A DNA stretch of 32,875 bases, from IMG/VR virus record IMGVR_UViG_3300025120_000268, positions 1 through 32,875 of that record. One strand, given 5' to 3'. Source of the stretch: a virus. Made by a program: the position numbers and the translations under genes. The notes beneath the pieces were generated by a model that ran no database searches, was not told the DNA's origin, and saw only the letters and a program-made list of their open reading frames with translations. Below are positions 1-10,200 of this stretch, piece after piece (the stretch's first letter is position 1; each line of letters opens with the position of its first letter).

Positions 1-577
1 CCTTGCCGCCAGAGTCTCCTCCACCGCCGGCTCCACCTGCACCACCGTCTCCGTTGTGATTGGCTCCGTTTTCTCCCAGTGTAGTTGGTGAGTTTGTTGT
101 TGCTGAATTAGTATTGACTCCTGCTGTACCAGTTCCGTTTCTACCGTCACCAGCACCTCCACCACCGCCACCTGATATTGCAATTTCATTTCCGTCAATA
201 GTGATCACAGTGGCTCCGCCACCGCCTCCACCTGCACCTGATGATCCTCTCGGTCCTGATGTACCTCCTACTCCTCCTGAGTAGCCTGTTAAACTTTTTC
301 CGTTTGCACCGCCTGCCGCACTACCACCTGCCGACCCACCTGCTCCGCCGCCACCTACGGCAACTCTCATTGTGTCTCCTACATATGATGATAAACTTAC
401 AGAGTCGTGTTCTACATAATGACCTGCGGCTCCTGTTCGACCGCCGCCTGCTTGGTCACCACCACCGCCACCACCGGCTCCGCCCCATATGTCGTAAGCC
501 ATAGAAGTAGCACCTGCAGGTATAGTTAATACCTGTGTAGTACCTGTGTACGTAAATGTTTTAGTTATTGTTGGCAT
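1..577 (-). CDS. Glycine-rich adhesin-like tail fibre protein, partial (3' end beyond window)
   Basis: This minus-strand frame opens with ATG at 575-577 and has no stop to position 1, so 192 codons are visible and the C-terminus lies outside. The start is backed by AGGGAGAG at 588-595, ten bases upstream, overlapping the end of the preceding fibre gene. The first 30 residues (MPTITKTFTYTGTTQVLTIP) form a beta-like cap ending in YDIWGG. Then come long glycine runs (GGAGGGGGG, GGGGAGG, GAGGGGGG) separated by short hydrophobic strands such as TMRVAV and ATVITIDGNEIAIS. This resembles the glycine-rich domains of phage tail-tip adhesins; the gp38 adhesins of some T-even phages fold glycine runs into polyglycine-II sandwiches. 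A receptor-binding role at the fibre tip is inferred from this and from its place after two fibre genes. The GGN codons make the region much more GC-rich than its neighbours. Confidence 0.75.
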   Translation of the reverse strand, partial: MPTITKTFTYTGTTQVLTIPAGATSMAYDIWGGAGGGGGGDQAGGGRTGAAGHYVEHDSVSLSSYVGDTMRVAVGGGGAGGSAGGSAAGGANGKSLTGYSGGVGGTSGPRGSSGAGGGGGGATVITIDGNEIAISGGGGGGAGDGRNGTGTAGVNTNSATTNSPTTLGENGANHNGDGGAGGAGGGGDSGGK

Positions 578-583
578 TTGGGA

Positions 584-2044
584 TTAACTCTCCCTTACAA
601 ACCAAAGATCTCCATTTTGACCCTGACCGCTAGTTGGTGCAGAGGTCTCAACGTATCTATTGCCTGCTATACTGTTGCTACTGTCATCTGATATAACACT
701 GCCACCCCAACGTTTGATAGACTCTGCTATCTGACCAATGCTTGGTGCTTTGGTGTTTGAAGTTTCTGATAATGCTATGTTTGACCCAACTGCTCCCAAT
801 GTCAAACTTGTTACTTTTAAATCTCCTGTAGAAGAATCTGTTGTTAGACCTTTTGTGCCTTTGTTGGCATCACCGTCGTCGGTTAAATCTGCTAATCTAA
901 TTACTTGTGAATAAGACTGATTGTGTCCTGCTGACCAAAAATTCTCTGATACATCATAAAACAGTCTTGCGTCATCTGTGTCTGTAGTTTCAACAATAAG
1001 ACCTGCATCAACTTCTGAATTACCTGTGTTTACTTTTACAAAAGCATCATCAACTGTTATAATACCAGAAGATGTGTTTTCAAATTCGCCTGTAATGCTA
1101 AGGTTACCTGTGATAGTTGTGTTACCTGTTAAAGTAATGTTACCTGTGCTACCAGCAAATGTTAAAGGTGTTTTTGTTACTCCACCATCATTAATAGTAA
1201 AACTTAGATCTTTATCTTGTCTTGTTTGTGCCACTGTGACATCACCTGATGACACTGTTACTGTCAACTCTTGTGAGTCTCCAACTAGTAAACCTGCATC
1301 TGCATCAATTGTCAATGCACCTGTTGTGGTGTCTGCCGCATCTGCTCTTAAAAAATTTCCTCCAGCAATTACTGTTGCTGATGTGTTTGTAGTTCCGCTT
1401 ACGTCAACTGCTGTGGCCTGTGATGAGTTGCCTGAAAAACTTGCACCTATAGTTGAGTTTAATGTTATACCTGCCGCTATTGTGGCAAAGCCATTTGAAA
1501 CTAACGGTGTACCTGACGGTGACCCTGCGTCTGGTGTAAATGCTTCTTTACTTAAAACAGCAACTCTTATATTGCCGTCATACATTGAAGCAATAACTTT
1601 GCTAATAGTTGATGCTGTTACTGTTTCAACCTTCCAACCTGAAAGTGTTTGTCCTGAAGTGAATACTGGGCCTAGCAGTTGCCATGCACTGCCTGTGTAA
1701 AAATAAACTTGATCGTCATCTGAGTCATGCCATAAATCACCTGCTGATGCTGATGTTGGCTCTGCTGATTGACTTTTTGCACCACCTGTTGGCTTGAAAG
1801 AAGTACCATCGTAGACCTTAATCTGATTTGAACTTGTATCGAACCACAACTCACCTGCGAGTGGAGCCGTTGGTGCTGATGTTGATGCGGCGTTTTCTAA
1901 CAGTTTTACAAGATTTTCGTTTAAGCCTTCACCAAAACCTGAAAAACTTTTTCCAAATAATTGTAGGCTAGTTGTGTTATCAACTGTACCATCTGTTATA
2001 GTTGTGATTACTGAGCCGTCTGTTTTGTTGATTGTATACGCCAT
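584..2044 (-). CDS. Tail fibre-like virion protein, paralogue A
   Basis: A 486-aa protein. Its first ~120 residues repeat the plan of the next gene upstream: MAYTINKT, FGKSFSGFGEGLNENLVKLLENAAS, then LAGELWFDTSSNQIKVYDG and AGDLWHDSDDDQVYFYTGSAWQLLGP, which look like two short beta modules. The middle is threonine/serine/glycine-rich beta repeat sequence (TGNITLTGNTTITGNLSITGEF) typical of trimeric fibre shafts. The end repeats the LWF element (GQNGDLWFVRES). Proteins of this type are common as virion structural proteins in marine T4-like phages. It lacks the YADLAE-type C-terminal module of its paralogue. The start is set by the paralogue's identical MAYT beginning. A late-promoter box lies only eight bases before the ATG. 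Exact place in the virion is inferred. Confidence 0.75.
   Translation of the reverse strand: MAYTINKTDGSVITTITDGTVDNTTSLQLFGKSFSGFGEGLNENLVKLLENAASTSAPTAPLAGELWFDTSSNQIKVYDGTSFKPTGGAKSQSAEPTSASAGDLWHDSDDDQVYFYTGSAWQLLGPVFTSGQTLSGWKVETVTASTISKVIASMYDGNIRVAVLSKEAFTPDAGSPSGTPLVSNGFATIAAGITLNSTIGASFSGNSSQATAVDVSGTTNTSATVIAGGNFLRADAADTTTGALTIDADAGLLVGDSQELTVTVSSGDVTVAQTRQDKDLSFTINDGGVTKTPLTFAGSTGNITLTGNTTITGNLSITGEFENTSSGIITVDDAFVKVNTGNSEVDAGLIVETTDTDDARLFYDVSENFWSAGHNQSYSQVIRLADLTDDGDANKGTKGLTTDSSTGDLKVTSLTLGAVGSNIALSETSNTKAPSIGQIAESIKRWGGSVISDDSSNSIAGNRYVETSAPTSGQGQNGDLWFVRES
588..595 (-). promoter_or_regulatory. Shine-Dalgarno of the glycine-rich adhesin gene
   Basis: The minus strand reads AGGGAGAG here, ten bases before the ATG at 577. 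It lies within the last codons of the upstream fibre gene, so translation is probably coupled. It decides the start of the partial left-edge gene. Confidence 0.6.
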
Positions 2045-2051
2045 ATACCAG

Positions 2052-2059
2052 TATTTATA
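2052..2059 (-). promoter_or_regulatory. T4-type late promoter box (TATAAATA)
   Basis: The minus strand reads TATAAATACTGG, with TATAAATA at 2059-2052. The T4 late promoter consensus is TATAAATA, often followed by CT. It overlaps the stop codon of the upstream fibre gene and ends eight bases before the ATG at 2044, so any leader would be only a few bases. This one is therefore less certain than the other two boxes. Confidence 0.5.
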
Positions 2060-3545
2060 GTTTTCCTACAGATACAAAGATCCTGCCAACCTCTGCTGAA
2101 TTGTAGTTTTCTAAAGCCTTTCCTATTATAGTACCTGTTTTTACATCAATTGCTTTTTTAGAGCAACCAGGATGTTCACCACTAGTGGTTAATAAATCTC
2201 CTTTTGCAATCATTCCATGCACTCTTACTGGTACCTTACCAACTAAGGCTACTGGTTGACCTTCGGATTTGTCATTCATTACAAAAGCAGGATTTTCTGA
2301 AATAACTCCTGCAACTCGTGTGTCTTGGGCAAATTCGCTAATTGTAATTTCTTTGTCACCACCAAATATTACTACTGTGCCAACTTCATACGAATCATCA
2401 GATTCATAAATCTCTGCCAAGTCAGCGTACTGAGCCGATGTTGCTTTTGCATATACCGTATTGTATCCTAAAGAACTTGATCCAATGTCATATGTAGTGT
2501 TGGCTGACGGTAATATATTTTGTGATGATATGTTTCCAGACATTGTCAAAGAACCCATAGTGTTGGCTCCTGCACTTGTTAAATTTCCTGTTACATTTCC
2601 TGTTAATGGTCCAGCAAATGCTGTTGAAGTTGTTGTGCCTGATATCTGTAATTTTGTAGTTGGTGTTGTTGTGCCTATTCCTAATCTTGAAGTGGCACCA
2701 TCAATGGTCATCACAGTTACCGTGGTTCCACCGTCGTTCACTTTAAATGTGATGTCTGTGTCTGATACTTGATTTTGTATTATTGCACCAGTACTATCAA
2801 CACTAAACTTTATGTCATTATCAGCACCGACTGTCAACCCTGTGTCATTTACAATCCCTAATGTGCCTGAAGTAGTATCATTAGCATTGGATCTTAAAAA
2901 GTTTGCCGCCGCTATGCCACCTAGTGTGTCTGCATCATTAGCCGTTCCTGCAAACTTCAAACCAGATATTGCTGTTGATAATGTTATACCTTTTGTTATT
3001 GAAGCAAAGCCTGATATACTTGCTTTTGGTGTAAATGTATCTTCTGAAATAATTGCAATTAAATTTCCATCATTGTACCAGTATGTAACATTTTGATTTG
3101 TGTCTGTTGAATCTGCAATGGTATTGTAAACAAAACCATTAAGTGTTCCTGTTCCAGCGGGTGGTCCAACTAAAACGTTTGCTGTACCATTGTAAAAAAA
3201 AAGTTGCTGAGTATCTGAATCAACAAAAAGATCGCCTGCTACTTGTGACGCTGGCGCAGTTGATTGATAAGTTGCTCCTGATACTGGCTTAAAGGAACCA
3301 TCGTAAATTTTTAATTTATTGTTTGTACTATCAAACCAAAGTTGTCCTATGATTGGTTTGCTTGGTGCAGAACTGTTTGCAAAATTTTCTAATAAATGTA
3401 AAAAGTTTTCTGCTATTGTCTCACCATATCCTGCATAGCCTTTTCCTACAAAACTTAGATCAGTTTGTGTGTTGATAACAGAATCTTGGACTGTGTATGC
3501 ATTAGGCGATGCTGATGTATTTGTTTTGTTTACTGTATATGCCAT
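2055..3545 (-). CDS. Tail fibre-like virion protein, paralogue B, with conserved C-terminal module
   Basis: A 496-aa protein. The N-terminus (about residues 1-130) is clearly homologous to the downstream neighbour: MAYTVNKT, FVGKGYAGYGETIAENFLHLLENFAN, IGQLWFDSTNNKLKIYDG, AGDLFVDSDTQQLFFYNG. The centre is a beta-rich shaft (FAGPLTGNVTGNLTSAGANTMGSLTMSGNISS). About the last 125 residues hold a distinct module starting at SAQYADLAEIYESDDSYEVGT, with DTRVAGVISENPAFVMN and VALVGKVPVRVHGMIAKGDLLTTS. I recognise this module from tail-fibre and other structural proteins of marine phages. It may be a trimer-forming or chaperone-like end, which is inference. Two bases separate it from the preceding gene. 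No strong Shine-Dalgarno is visible. Confidence 0.78.
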   Translation of the reverse strand: MAYTVNKTNTSASPNAYTVQDSVINTQTDLSFVGKGYAGYGETIAENFLHLLENFANSSAPSKPIIGQLWFDSTNNKLKIYDGSFKPVSGATYQSTAPASQVAGDLFVDSDTQQLFFYNGTANVLVGPPAGTGTLNGFVYNTIADSTDTNQNVTYWYNDGNLIAIISEDTFTPKASISGFASITKGITLSTAISGLKFAGTANDADTLGGIAAANFLRSNANDTTSGTLGIVNDTGLTVGADNDIKFSVDSTGAIIQNQVSDTDITFKVNDGGTTVTVMTIDGATSRLGIGTTTPTTKLQISGTTTSTAFAGPLTGNVTGNLTSAGANTMGSLTMSGNISSQNILPSANTTYDIGSSSLGYNTVYAKATSAQYADLAEIYESDDSYEVGTVVIFGGDKEITISEFAQDTRVAGVISENPAFVMNDKSEGQPVALVGKVPVRVHGMIAKGDLLTTSGEHPGCSKKAIDVKTGTIIGKALENYNSAEVGRIFVSVGKL

Positions 3546-3547
3546 TT

Positions 3548-4258
3548 TTAATAAGTTGTTGTTGTTCCTGTTGACGTTGTTTCATTAAAACTTGTTAAAC
3601 TTTGTATCCTCAAAGTGTAGTCAATTTGTATTAATCTGTTAAGAGATTTTTGTACTGGATGAAAAATTACATGCGTCAATAGTTTGTTAGACGTACCGTT
3701 TTCTGTACCTTCCCAACTTTTAAGTCCTAGTTCATCAAAAACATAGTCACCATTAAAATTAGTGGTATTGTCAAACGCCGCTTGTCCTGTTGGTTCACCA
3801 TAGTCTAAAGTGCAAGTAGTAACAATGTCAGTGTATTTGTTTCCTGCTGTGTGTCTCACTTCCATTTTGTTTCTGGATGTGTCTTTGTTTGTAGATGAAT
3901 TGTCGTCGACTACTTTATAATATGTTTGATTGTATAAAGTTGCATTGGTTCCTGTTGAATTTGGTGTAAGATAAGTTATTATTCCTGTGGTGTCAACGGT
4001 TGTTCCTCCGTTTCCAAAAGCCATTTCATGTACAAAGCCTGTAGTTTTGTTTGCCAATGAATTAGCCAATGCTGTACTCATATTTTCATAATGTATTGCA
4101 TTTCTCTTATCAACAATTACTTCTCCTGTTTCAGGATCCCATATTTTGATATGACCTTGCATCATTACGCCGGATTTGTCGTCCGGTTTTTTGTTAGATT
4201 CTTCTTGTTTATTTTCTGTTTGATCTTGTTGCATCACGTTGTATTTATTCTGGTGCAT
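3548..4258 (-). CDS. Virion structural protein of marine T4-like phages (function unknown)
   Basis: A 236-aa protein. The first ~30 residues are polar and Q/E/K-rich (QQDQTENKQEESNKKPDDKSG) and look disordered. A beta-rich body follows: GHIKIWDPETGEVIVDKRNAIHYENMSTALANSLANK, HEMAFGNGGTTVDTTGIITYLTPN, and RLIQIDYTLRIQSL near the end. I recognise the KIWDPETGEV...NAIHYENMS type as a recurrent protein beside baseplate and fibre genes in marine T4-like phages, but no precise role is known to me. The start overlaps the stop of the giant gene by 14 bases. It is supported by AGGAG at 4268-4272, nine bases upstream. A second ATG eight codons later has no such site. Position suggests a connector between baseplate and fibres (inference). 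Confidence 0.7.
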   Translation of the reverse strand: MHQNKYNVMQQDQTENKQEESNKKPDDKSGVMMQGHIKIWDPETGEVIVDKRNAIHYENMSTALANSLANKTTGFVHEMAFGNGGTTVDTTGIITYLTPNSTGTNATLYNQTYYKVVDDNSSTNKDTSRNKMEVRHTAGNKYTDIVTTCTLDYGEPTGQAAFDNTTNFNGDYVFDELGLKSWEGTENGTSNKLLTHVIFHPVQKSLNRLIQIDYTLRIQSLTSFNETTSTGTTTTY

Positions 4259-7200
4259 TTGTTGGTTCTCCTGCTATGAATTTAGCCTGTGATGTTATAG
4301 ACTTTTGTAGTCCTTTACCATCTGCGGCTGTTGACGATCCTGCTGTGTACCATGTATTACCACGTTTTTGCACAATTTTTATTTGTGTAGCACTGGCCGG
4401 AGCCGTTGTTAATGTTACGTTAGCGGTACTCCCATCTACCGAATAACCTCTTGTTAGTGTACTATCGTCCAGCTCGTGTTTGAAAGACAATCGTTGGCCA
4501 CCAATGAATATGTCTAAATCTTCTCCACGAGCTGGAGCGTATGTAGTAGCAAAACTGACTGTTGAACCATCACCTGTGTGAGTTTTGGTTGCAACTGTAT
4601 CAGCATAAGGCACAGTTTGTTGCCCACCAGCGTCTACTACTGACGCACCGGAGGCATGTGACTTAATTCCTGTTCCAAGTGTACCTCTTCTTAATTGTCC
4701 TAGAGTGTTAACTGACTTGGTAAAATATTCTATTCTTTCTTTATCAATGAAAACAACACCTGGCATGTTCACTGATGCATTTGGTTCTGTAAGCACAGTA
4801 CCATCTGCTACTGTAAATGTTGCGTCACCATCTTCTAATGCTGTTGCAAGTGTTGTTGTGTTGGAAGAACTAATTCTCTTGTAAAACGTTCTATTCAACA
4901 TGTCTTTAAAAATTCTAAAGCCTGTGGCATTTGTTGCTGATTCAACAGCAAAATACATGACATCTATTCTGTCTGAACTTGTTAATGCAATTCCCGATAT
5001 TGTTAGTTTATTGCCTGATAAAATATAATCGTAATTTTGTACTAATGTTTGTGTGCCGTTAAGTGTAACAAAAACGTAATCACTGTTTAGTGGTTCGTTG
5101 TTCAAGAACAATTCTCCAGATGGTCTGCCTTCTAAAATTTCTCTTCTCTGTTTCATTCCAAGAGCATTATTAAATGTTGTTGCTCTAATGTTGTCTCCAG
5201 AACTTAAAGTAATTCCATCTGCGGCTATTTTAGTCAAATCTAATGCTACTTGGCTACCAATCATAGCATAGTGATTGTCAACTAATGTTGCTATTGCTAT
5301 AACATCAGAAGATTCAGGAACATTTGTAAAATCAATTTTTTGACCTGCTATGTCTACAGTGTAATCAGTATTAAGTAACTGTTGCACACCATTTTTGTAA
5401 ACTTCAACTTCACTTGCGGATGTAATTGATTTCGCAGGATCAACTGTGGATCCATCTGACAATGTGCTTAAAATTCCGTAATTGTAAGTTGAACCATCCG
5501 CACTGTAATAAGTGTTGTCTGGTCCTCTTAATATTGTACCACCAACTTCTAAAATAGTTAAACCTGCAAAAGGTCCTATTGCTCCTGGTGGATAATCTAA
5601 AGTATATGATGAGCTACCGTCAAAAGATATGTCTTCTGATCTAATTTCTGCAAAAGCTCTAGTTGAAGGATCTTGATTAAATCCTGCAATTTGAATTGCT
5701 TTGCCTGATCCTGGAGCAGTATCGAAAGTTACTGTCACTGCTTTGTCTAGTTCTGTGGTTGTGAACGCTGTTGTTGGCGCTCCATCAACTGTTACATACA
5801 GTTGTGGTAATGCACTATCTAATTGATAGGTATCTCTTGAACCAGTTGTAAATGCTTTTGTACTTCCGTCACCTGTAAAACTGTTTAATAAAACATAGTT
5901 GTTTCCAGATACAGCAAAACTTTTTATATTGACTACCGACCCATTCGACGGTGCAGTAGCAAAAGTAATTGTTTTTGCGGCTGTGTCAACTGTGTAATTT
6001 ACTGTGCTGTCTGAAGCAAGAGCATTTTGTGGTACATTGTTCAAAGTCACCATTACGCCTGCTTGGGTTCCTGGTTGTTGTCCAATTGCAAACGTGGTTG
6101 TGTTTGAATCACCTCTATAACTTTTATCAACAATAAATGGTACCCCAGATTCTGGTGAAGTGTATACTTTTATATCTAAAGTGTCAAATATTTGTCCTGG
6201 TACATTTTCTTCTGGTGCAAAACTTGTTTCAGGAGTAACAAATCCGTCTCCGTCTTGTATTATATCTGAAGGACTTATTCCTACTGCTGAACTGAATAGA
6301 CCACCTGACAGTCTTGTATCTAATGTTCTATCATCTGTTGGAGTCAACACTTTGTCATCATCAAACAGAATAAATTCTACTTTGACATTGTTGCCTGGCG
6401 CAGTTGAAAGCGTAAATTGTGTAGTGCTTCCGTCTCCTCTATGCACTTCTGCTGATTGTCTTACACCATCAAAGTAGACTGTATAAACGTCAGTAATTGA
6501 TGGCGCAGTATCAAATGTGAAAAGCACAGTTGATCCGTCTCCATAAAATGTTCTTACAGAACTTGAGCCATAATTGTCCCACGGTGTATCAAACCATGGT
6601 GATTTATCCCAACCTTGATCTTGATTAAACATTAAACCAGTAACCATGACTCCACCATAATCAATACCATCCATTAATTGTGTCAAGTCATTGCCTGCCA
6701 TGCCAGACTCTGGTGTATACATACCTAACGTTCTACCAGCGGCAGTTAAGAAAGTTTCGTCTCCTCGTAATTTTTGCAAATTGCCTTTATTTTCAGCAAA
6801 TTTTGTTGTTGAAGTAAACGCACTTGTTGTTTTATACAGTTCGTTATTGTATCTGACTAATGTGTTGTATCCATACGCTGTATTTTTTACCCATTCATAA
6901 ACAATTGCCGTTTGATCAATTCTGTCAAATTTTACAAAAACGTCTATGTCTCTTACTAAATCGTTATTCAAATTTGCATATGCTTTTGCATTATCAGTGG
7001 GTGTAGATCCATCCGACGCTCCACCTATCAAAAGCATTGTAGGAGTTGATGTGTATCCTGATCCTGCTGTCAATAAATTAATTTTTGTTACTGAACCTCC
7101 TTGTACAACAGCCGTTGCAGTTGCATGAGTAACTGTAGGTTCTTCATAAAGTTTAAATTCAAAGTTTCTTGTGCTGACTGCTTCATTGGTAGTACTTGCA

Positions 7201-10200
7201 GGCATATAAAAAGTTTTACCTACATGTTCGTCAAATGTGACAGTAAAAGATCTTCCTGATCCACCCTGTTGCGTGTCATATATGTTAGCATTCTGTTCCG
7301 ACGAAAATAGTGGATAAAAGTATCCGTAACTACCAGAAGTACTACTTGAGTTACTTCTGCCTAAAATTTGGAATGGTCCTGTGTTTTCAACTGATCCTCC
7401 TACAAAAGTAACTGTTGGAGCAGTTGTGTATCCTGATCCACCACTGTTCAAAGTGAGACTTTTTACAGATTTTTTATAACTGTCATTCCATATTTTGTGT
7501 GGATATTCGGTTATTCTTGTGGCGTCTGCTGTACTTCCAACATCTAAATTACGTATTGTTTTTATTTCTTGATCATAAAAAGGTGGATTGTCAAAATCTG
7601 TAAACAATCCATCTTGTGTTTCTGTTTTGTTGTAACCAACTTTGTACTCACGTAATTTAGTATGAAAAGGTTTTACTTCTTTTATATACTCTTCAACGTA
7701 AGAATCTGCACCAGTGGTATATGTTTTCCTTTGTGTTAGTTCTCTAAAATTATTTTTCACATTTAGGAAACTAGTTTTGAATAACCAGTCAACATATCCT
7801 TGTTCTTCTAGAACTTTTCTTAAACCAATAAAGAACAAATTGTTATATTCACCTTTTAGCTCACCAACAAAAATGTCATCTCTTAAAGCAGTCAAAATAT
7901 TCCTTGTTTCAATTGTTGGCTCTTGATCAAAGAAGTTGTCATCAAATGTGTCGTCTCCTGCGTATCCAGTGTTGTCTATTGAATAATCATATAAAGAATT
8001 TTTCAGTTGTATAGTGCCATTTTCAGTACCTACGTTTGTGTAACCAGTTGCTGTTTTCATAAACAATTTCCAACCACCAGTGTCTGCTTTTGTTACTTTT
8101 ACGTGTTTGCCTACTGCAAGGTTTAAAGTATCTAATTCATATTCAAAAGTTACCTGTGCATCTATAGGAGTGTCTGCACTATGTATCATTCCATGTACAC
8201 TAGTATCAGTACCATACCAATCTTTTAGTTCATAGTAAACAGAAGTTTTATAAGTTTGTAATTTTGTTCTTACAAATTCTGTGCCATTCCATTGATATAT
8301 TGCCCAGAATCCATTTGAATTTACTTCGTCTGCTTTTACTAGATAGTTTACAGTGCCGCTTAAATCTCTTGTATCAATGTAAGTAAGATCTGCATATGTG
8401 TCAACAGATGCGTCCCATAATCCACTTTGTGCAGTTGGTTCAGGTTCTTGTTTATCTAAATTATTGTAAGAAATTGTATTTGCTAATTCATTTTTTATCA
8501 TTACACTGTTGGTGTAATCAACTATTTCTTTAAGTGCATTATATCTGTTAATGTACCAACTTTGTCTTGGTCTAATACTGTTTCCGTACTTACGATTTAC
8601 TGGAAGTCCTATCTCTGGTACAACATTACCTGATGTATCTGCACCAATTAAACTGTCCCACCATTTATTTTCTATTCTTGCTCCTGGTCTATCGTTTGGA
8701 TCTCCTTCACTGAATAACTTCCATACAGAGTGATCTTCATCATCGGTAGTGACATCTGAATAATTTATATTAAACACTATATTGTCATTTGCTAAAGTGT
8801 TTTTTACATTGAAAATTAAAAGTTTATTTGAATCTGTTACACCAAAATATTTTATGCCTGATCCTAAAGGATTTTGTATTACATTAGAAATATAAGATGT
8901 TGTGTTTTTTCTAACCACAACACTTTTATCTAAAGCAGGTAAAAACACACTGTTTTTTACCCAATAATAATAATAGTTCACAAAACTGTTTGATGCACTG
9001 TCGTATTTTTGTTTGACTGTATACACAGTGTTGTCTGCATATTTTGGTTGTCCACTTATACTTTGTGATACTCCGGCGGCAGTGTCGGAAAGATTGTCCC
9101 AATCTGTTGGTGTGTTAGTTGACTCAACCCATTCGTATATGTCAATTGTTGCTCCTGGAAATAACTCTCCCCAATGTTTTGTTTTGTATTCTTGTGTACC
9201 TTGTTCGTACCATAACCATCTTGCTGTTGAAAGATCCCACCAAACTTCACCAATATGCTCTTCGCCCCAAGCAGTTCTTTGGTCTACTGTTGATTGCCCT
9301 TGTCCAACATTGTACACTGCTGGATCCCATTCTGATTTAAAATTAATTTCTCTATCGGCAATTCCTAGTATTCTACCTTTAATTGGATCATAATAATCAA
9401 GATTATCTACTACCTCGTTTGTGTTTCTATTGAAAACGAATGCAGATTTTATTTTCCTATTATCTATTAGTGCTTGTTCTTTTACTAATTGTTTCCAGGA
9501 ATATGATCCAATTGTGTTCAATTCAAACTGCGCCACAGTACCGTCGTTTATAACAGTAGTTGCTGAATCATCGTCTGGAGCACCAATATAAACGCCTCTT
9601 TCATTTATATAAACTCCTCTGCCAAAATCATCATTAGCACTTACTTTAGTGGTGACCAATCTATCATCAATTACTAATTCAGTGTTGTACATTGTTGCTG
9701 TGTACACACCGCCGGAACCAATATTTAGATCTACAACTGTTGTGTCTTGTAAATCAAATGTTGTTGCGCCTGTATCAAATTTCATTTCTCTGGAGTTTGA
9801 TTGTTTTTCTGCGCCAATTGTTATTCTTGTGCCTTCCAGATTTGTGTTTATTGTTGTTCCAAATTTCATGTTTGTTTGCAAATCTGGTGCTTGTAAAAGT
9901 TGTTGTTGTGTGTAAAGATTTGTGGATCCGTCTGCATTGAATTTGTAATAATAGACAGCGCCAGCATCTGCTTGATTAGTCTTGTCATATCCAGGAGCAG
10001 TAACAAAAAGTTTAGTGCCATCTTTACTCATGGCGATGTCTTCACCAAATGCCACATTTAAAGTAGATCCGTCTGCGGATGCACCTGTCAGTGTTTGTCT
10101 ATGCGTCCAAACATACTGAGTACTGTCATCATTCGTTAAACTTGATCTTGTAAAAATTTCAACCTTGCCTGCTTTGCCAGTAGCAATAGATGCCACTGCT

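Noticed and set aside
60-504. Proline-rich and leucine/histidine-rich plus-strand frames at the left edge
   Set aside because: They are complements of the glycine-rich minus-strand gene (GGN read as CCN/NCC), which has a proper start, ribosome site and domain logic.
978-1700. 240-codon open frame on the plus strand
   Set aside because: It is antisense to the 486-aa fibre gene, whose repetitive T/S/A/V codons keep the opposite frame open. The product is a V/P/S-rich shadow with no family features.
9013-9393. 126-codon plus-strand open frame, and other 60-120-codon frames across 4300-20600
   Set aside because: They lie antisense within the giant gene and gp6, which show strong domain evidence. 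They have no ribosome sites and no recognisable protein features.
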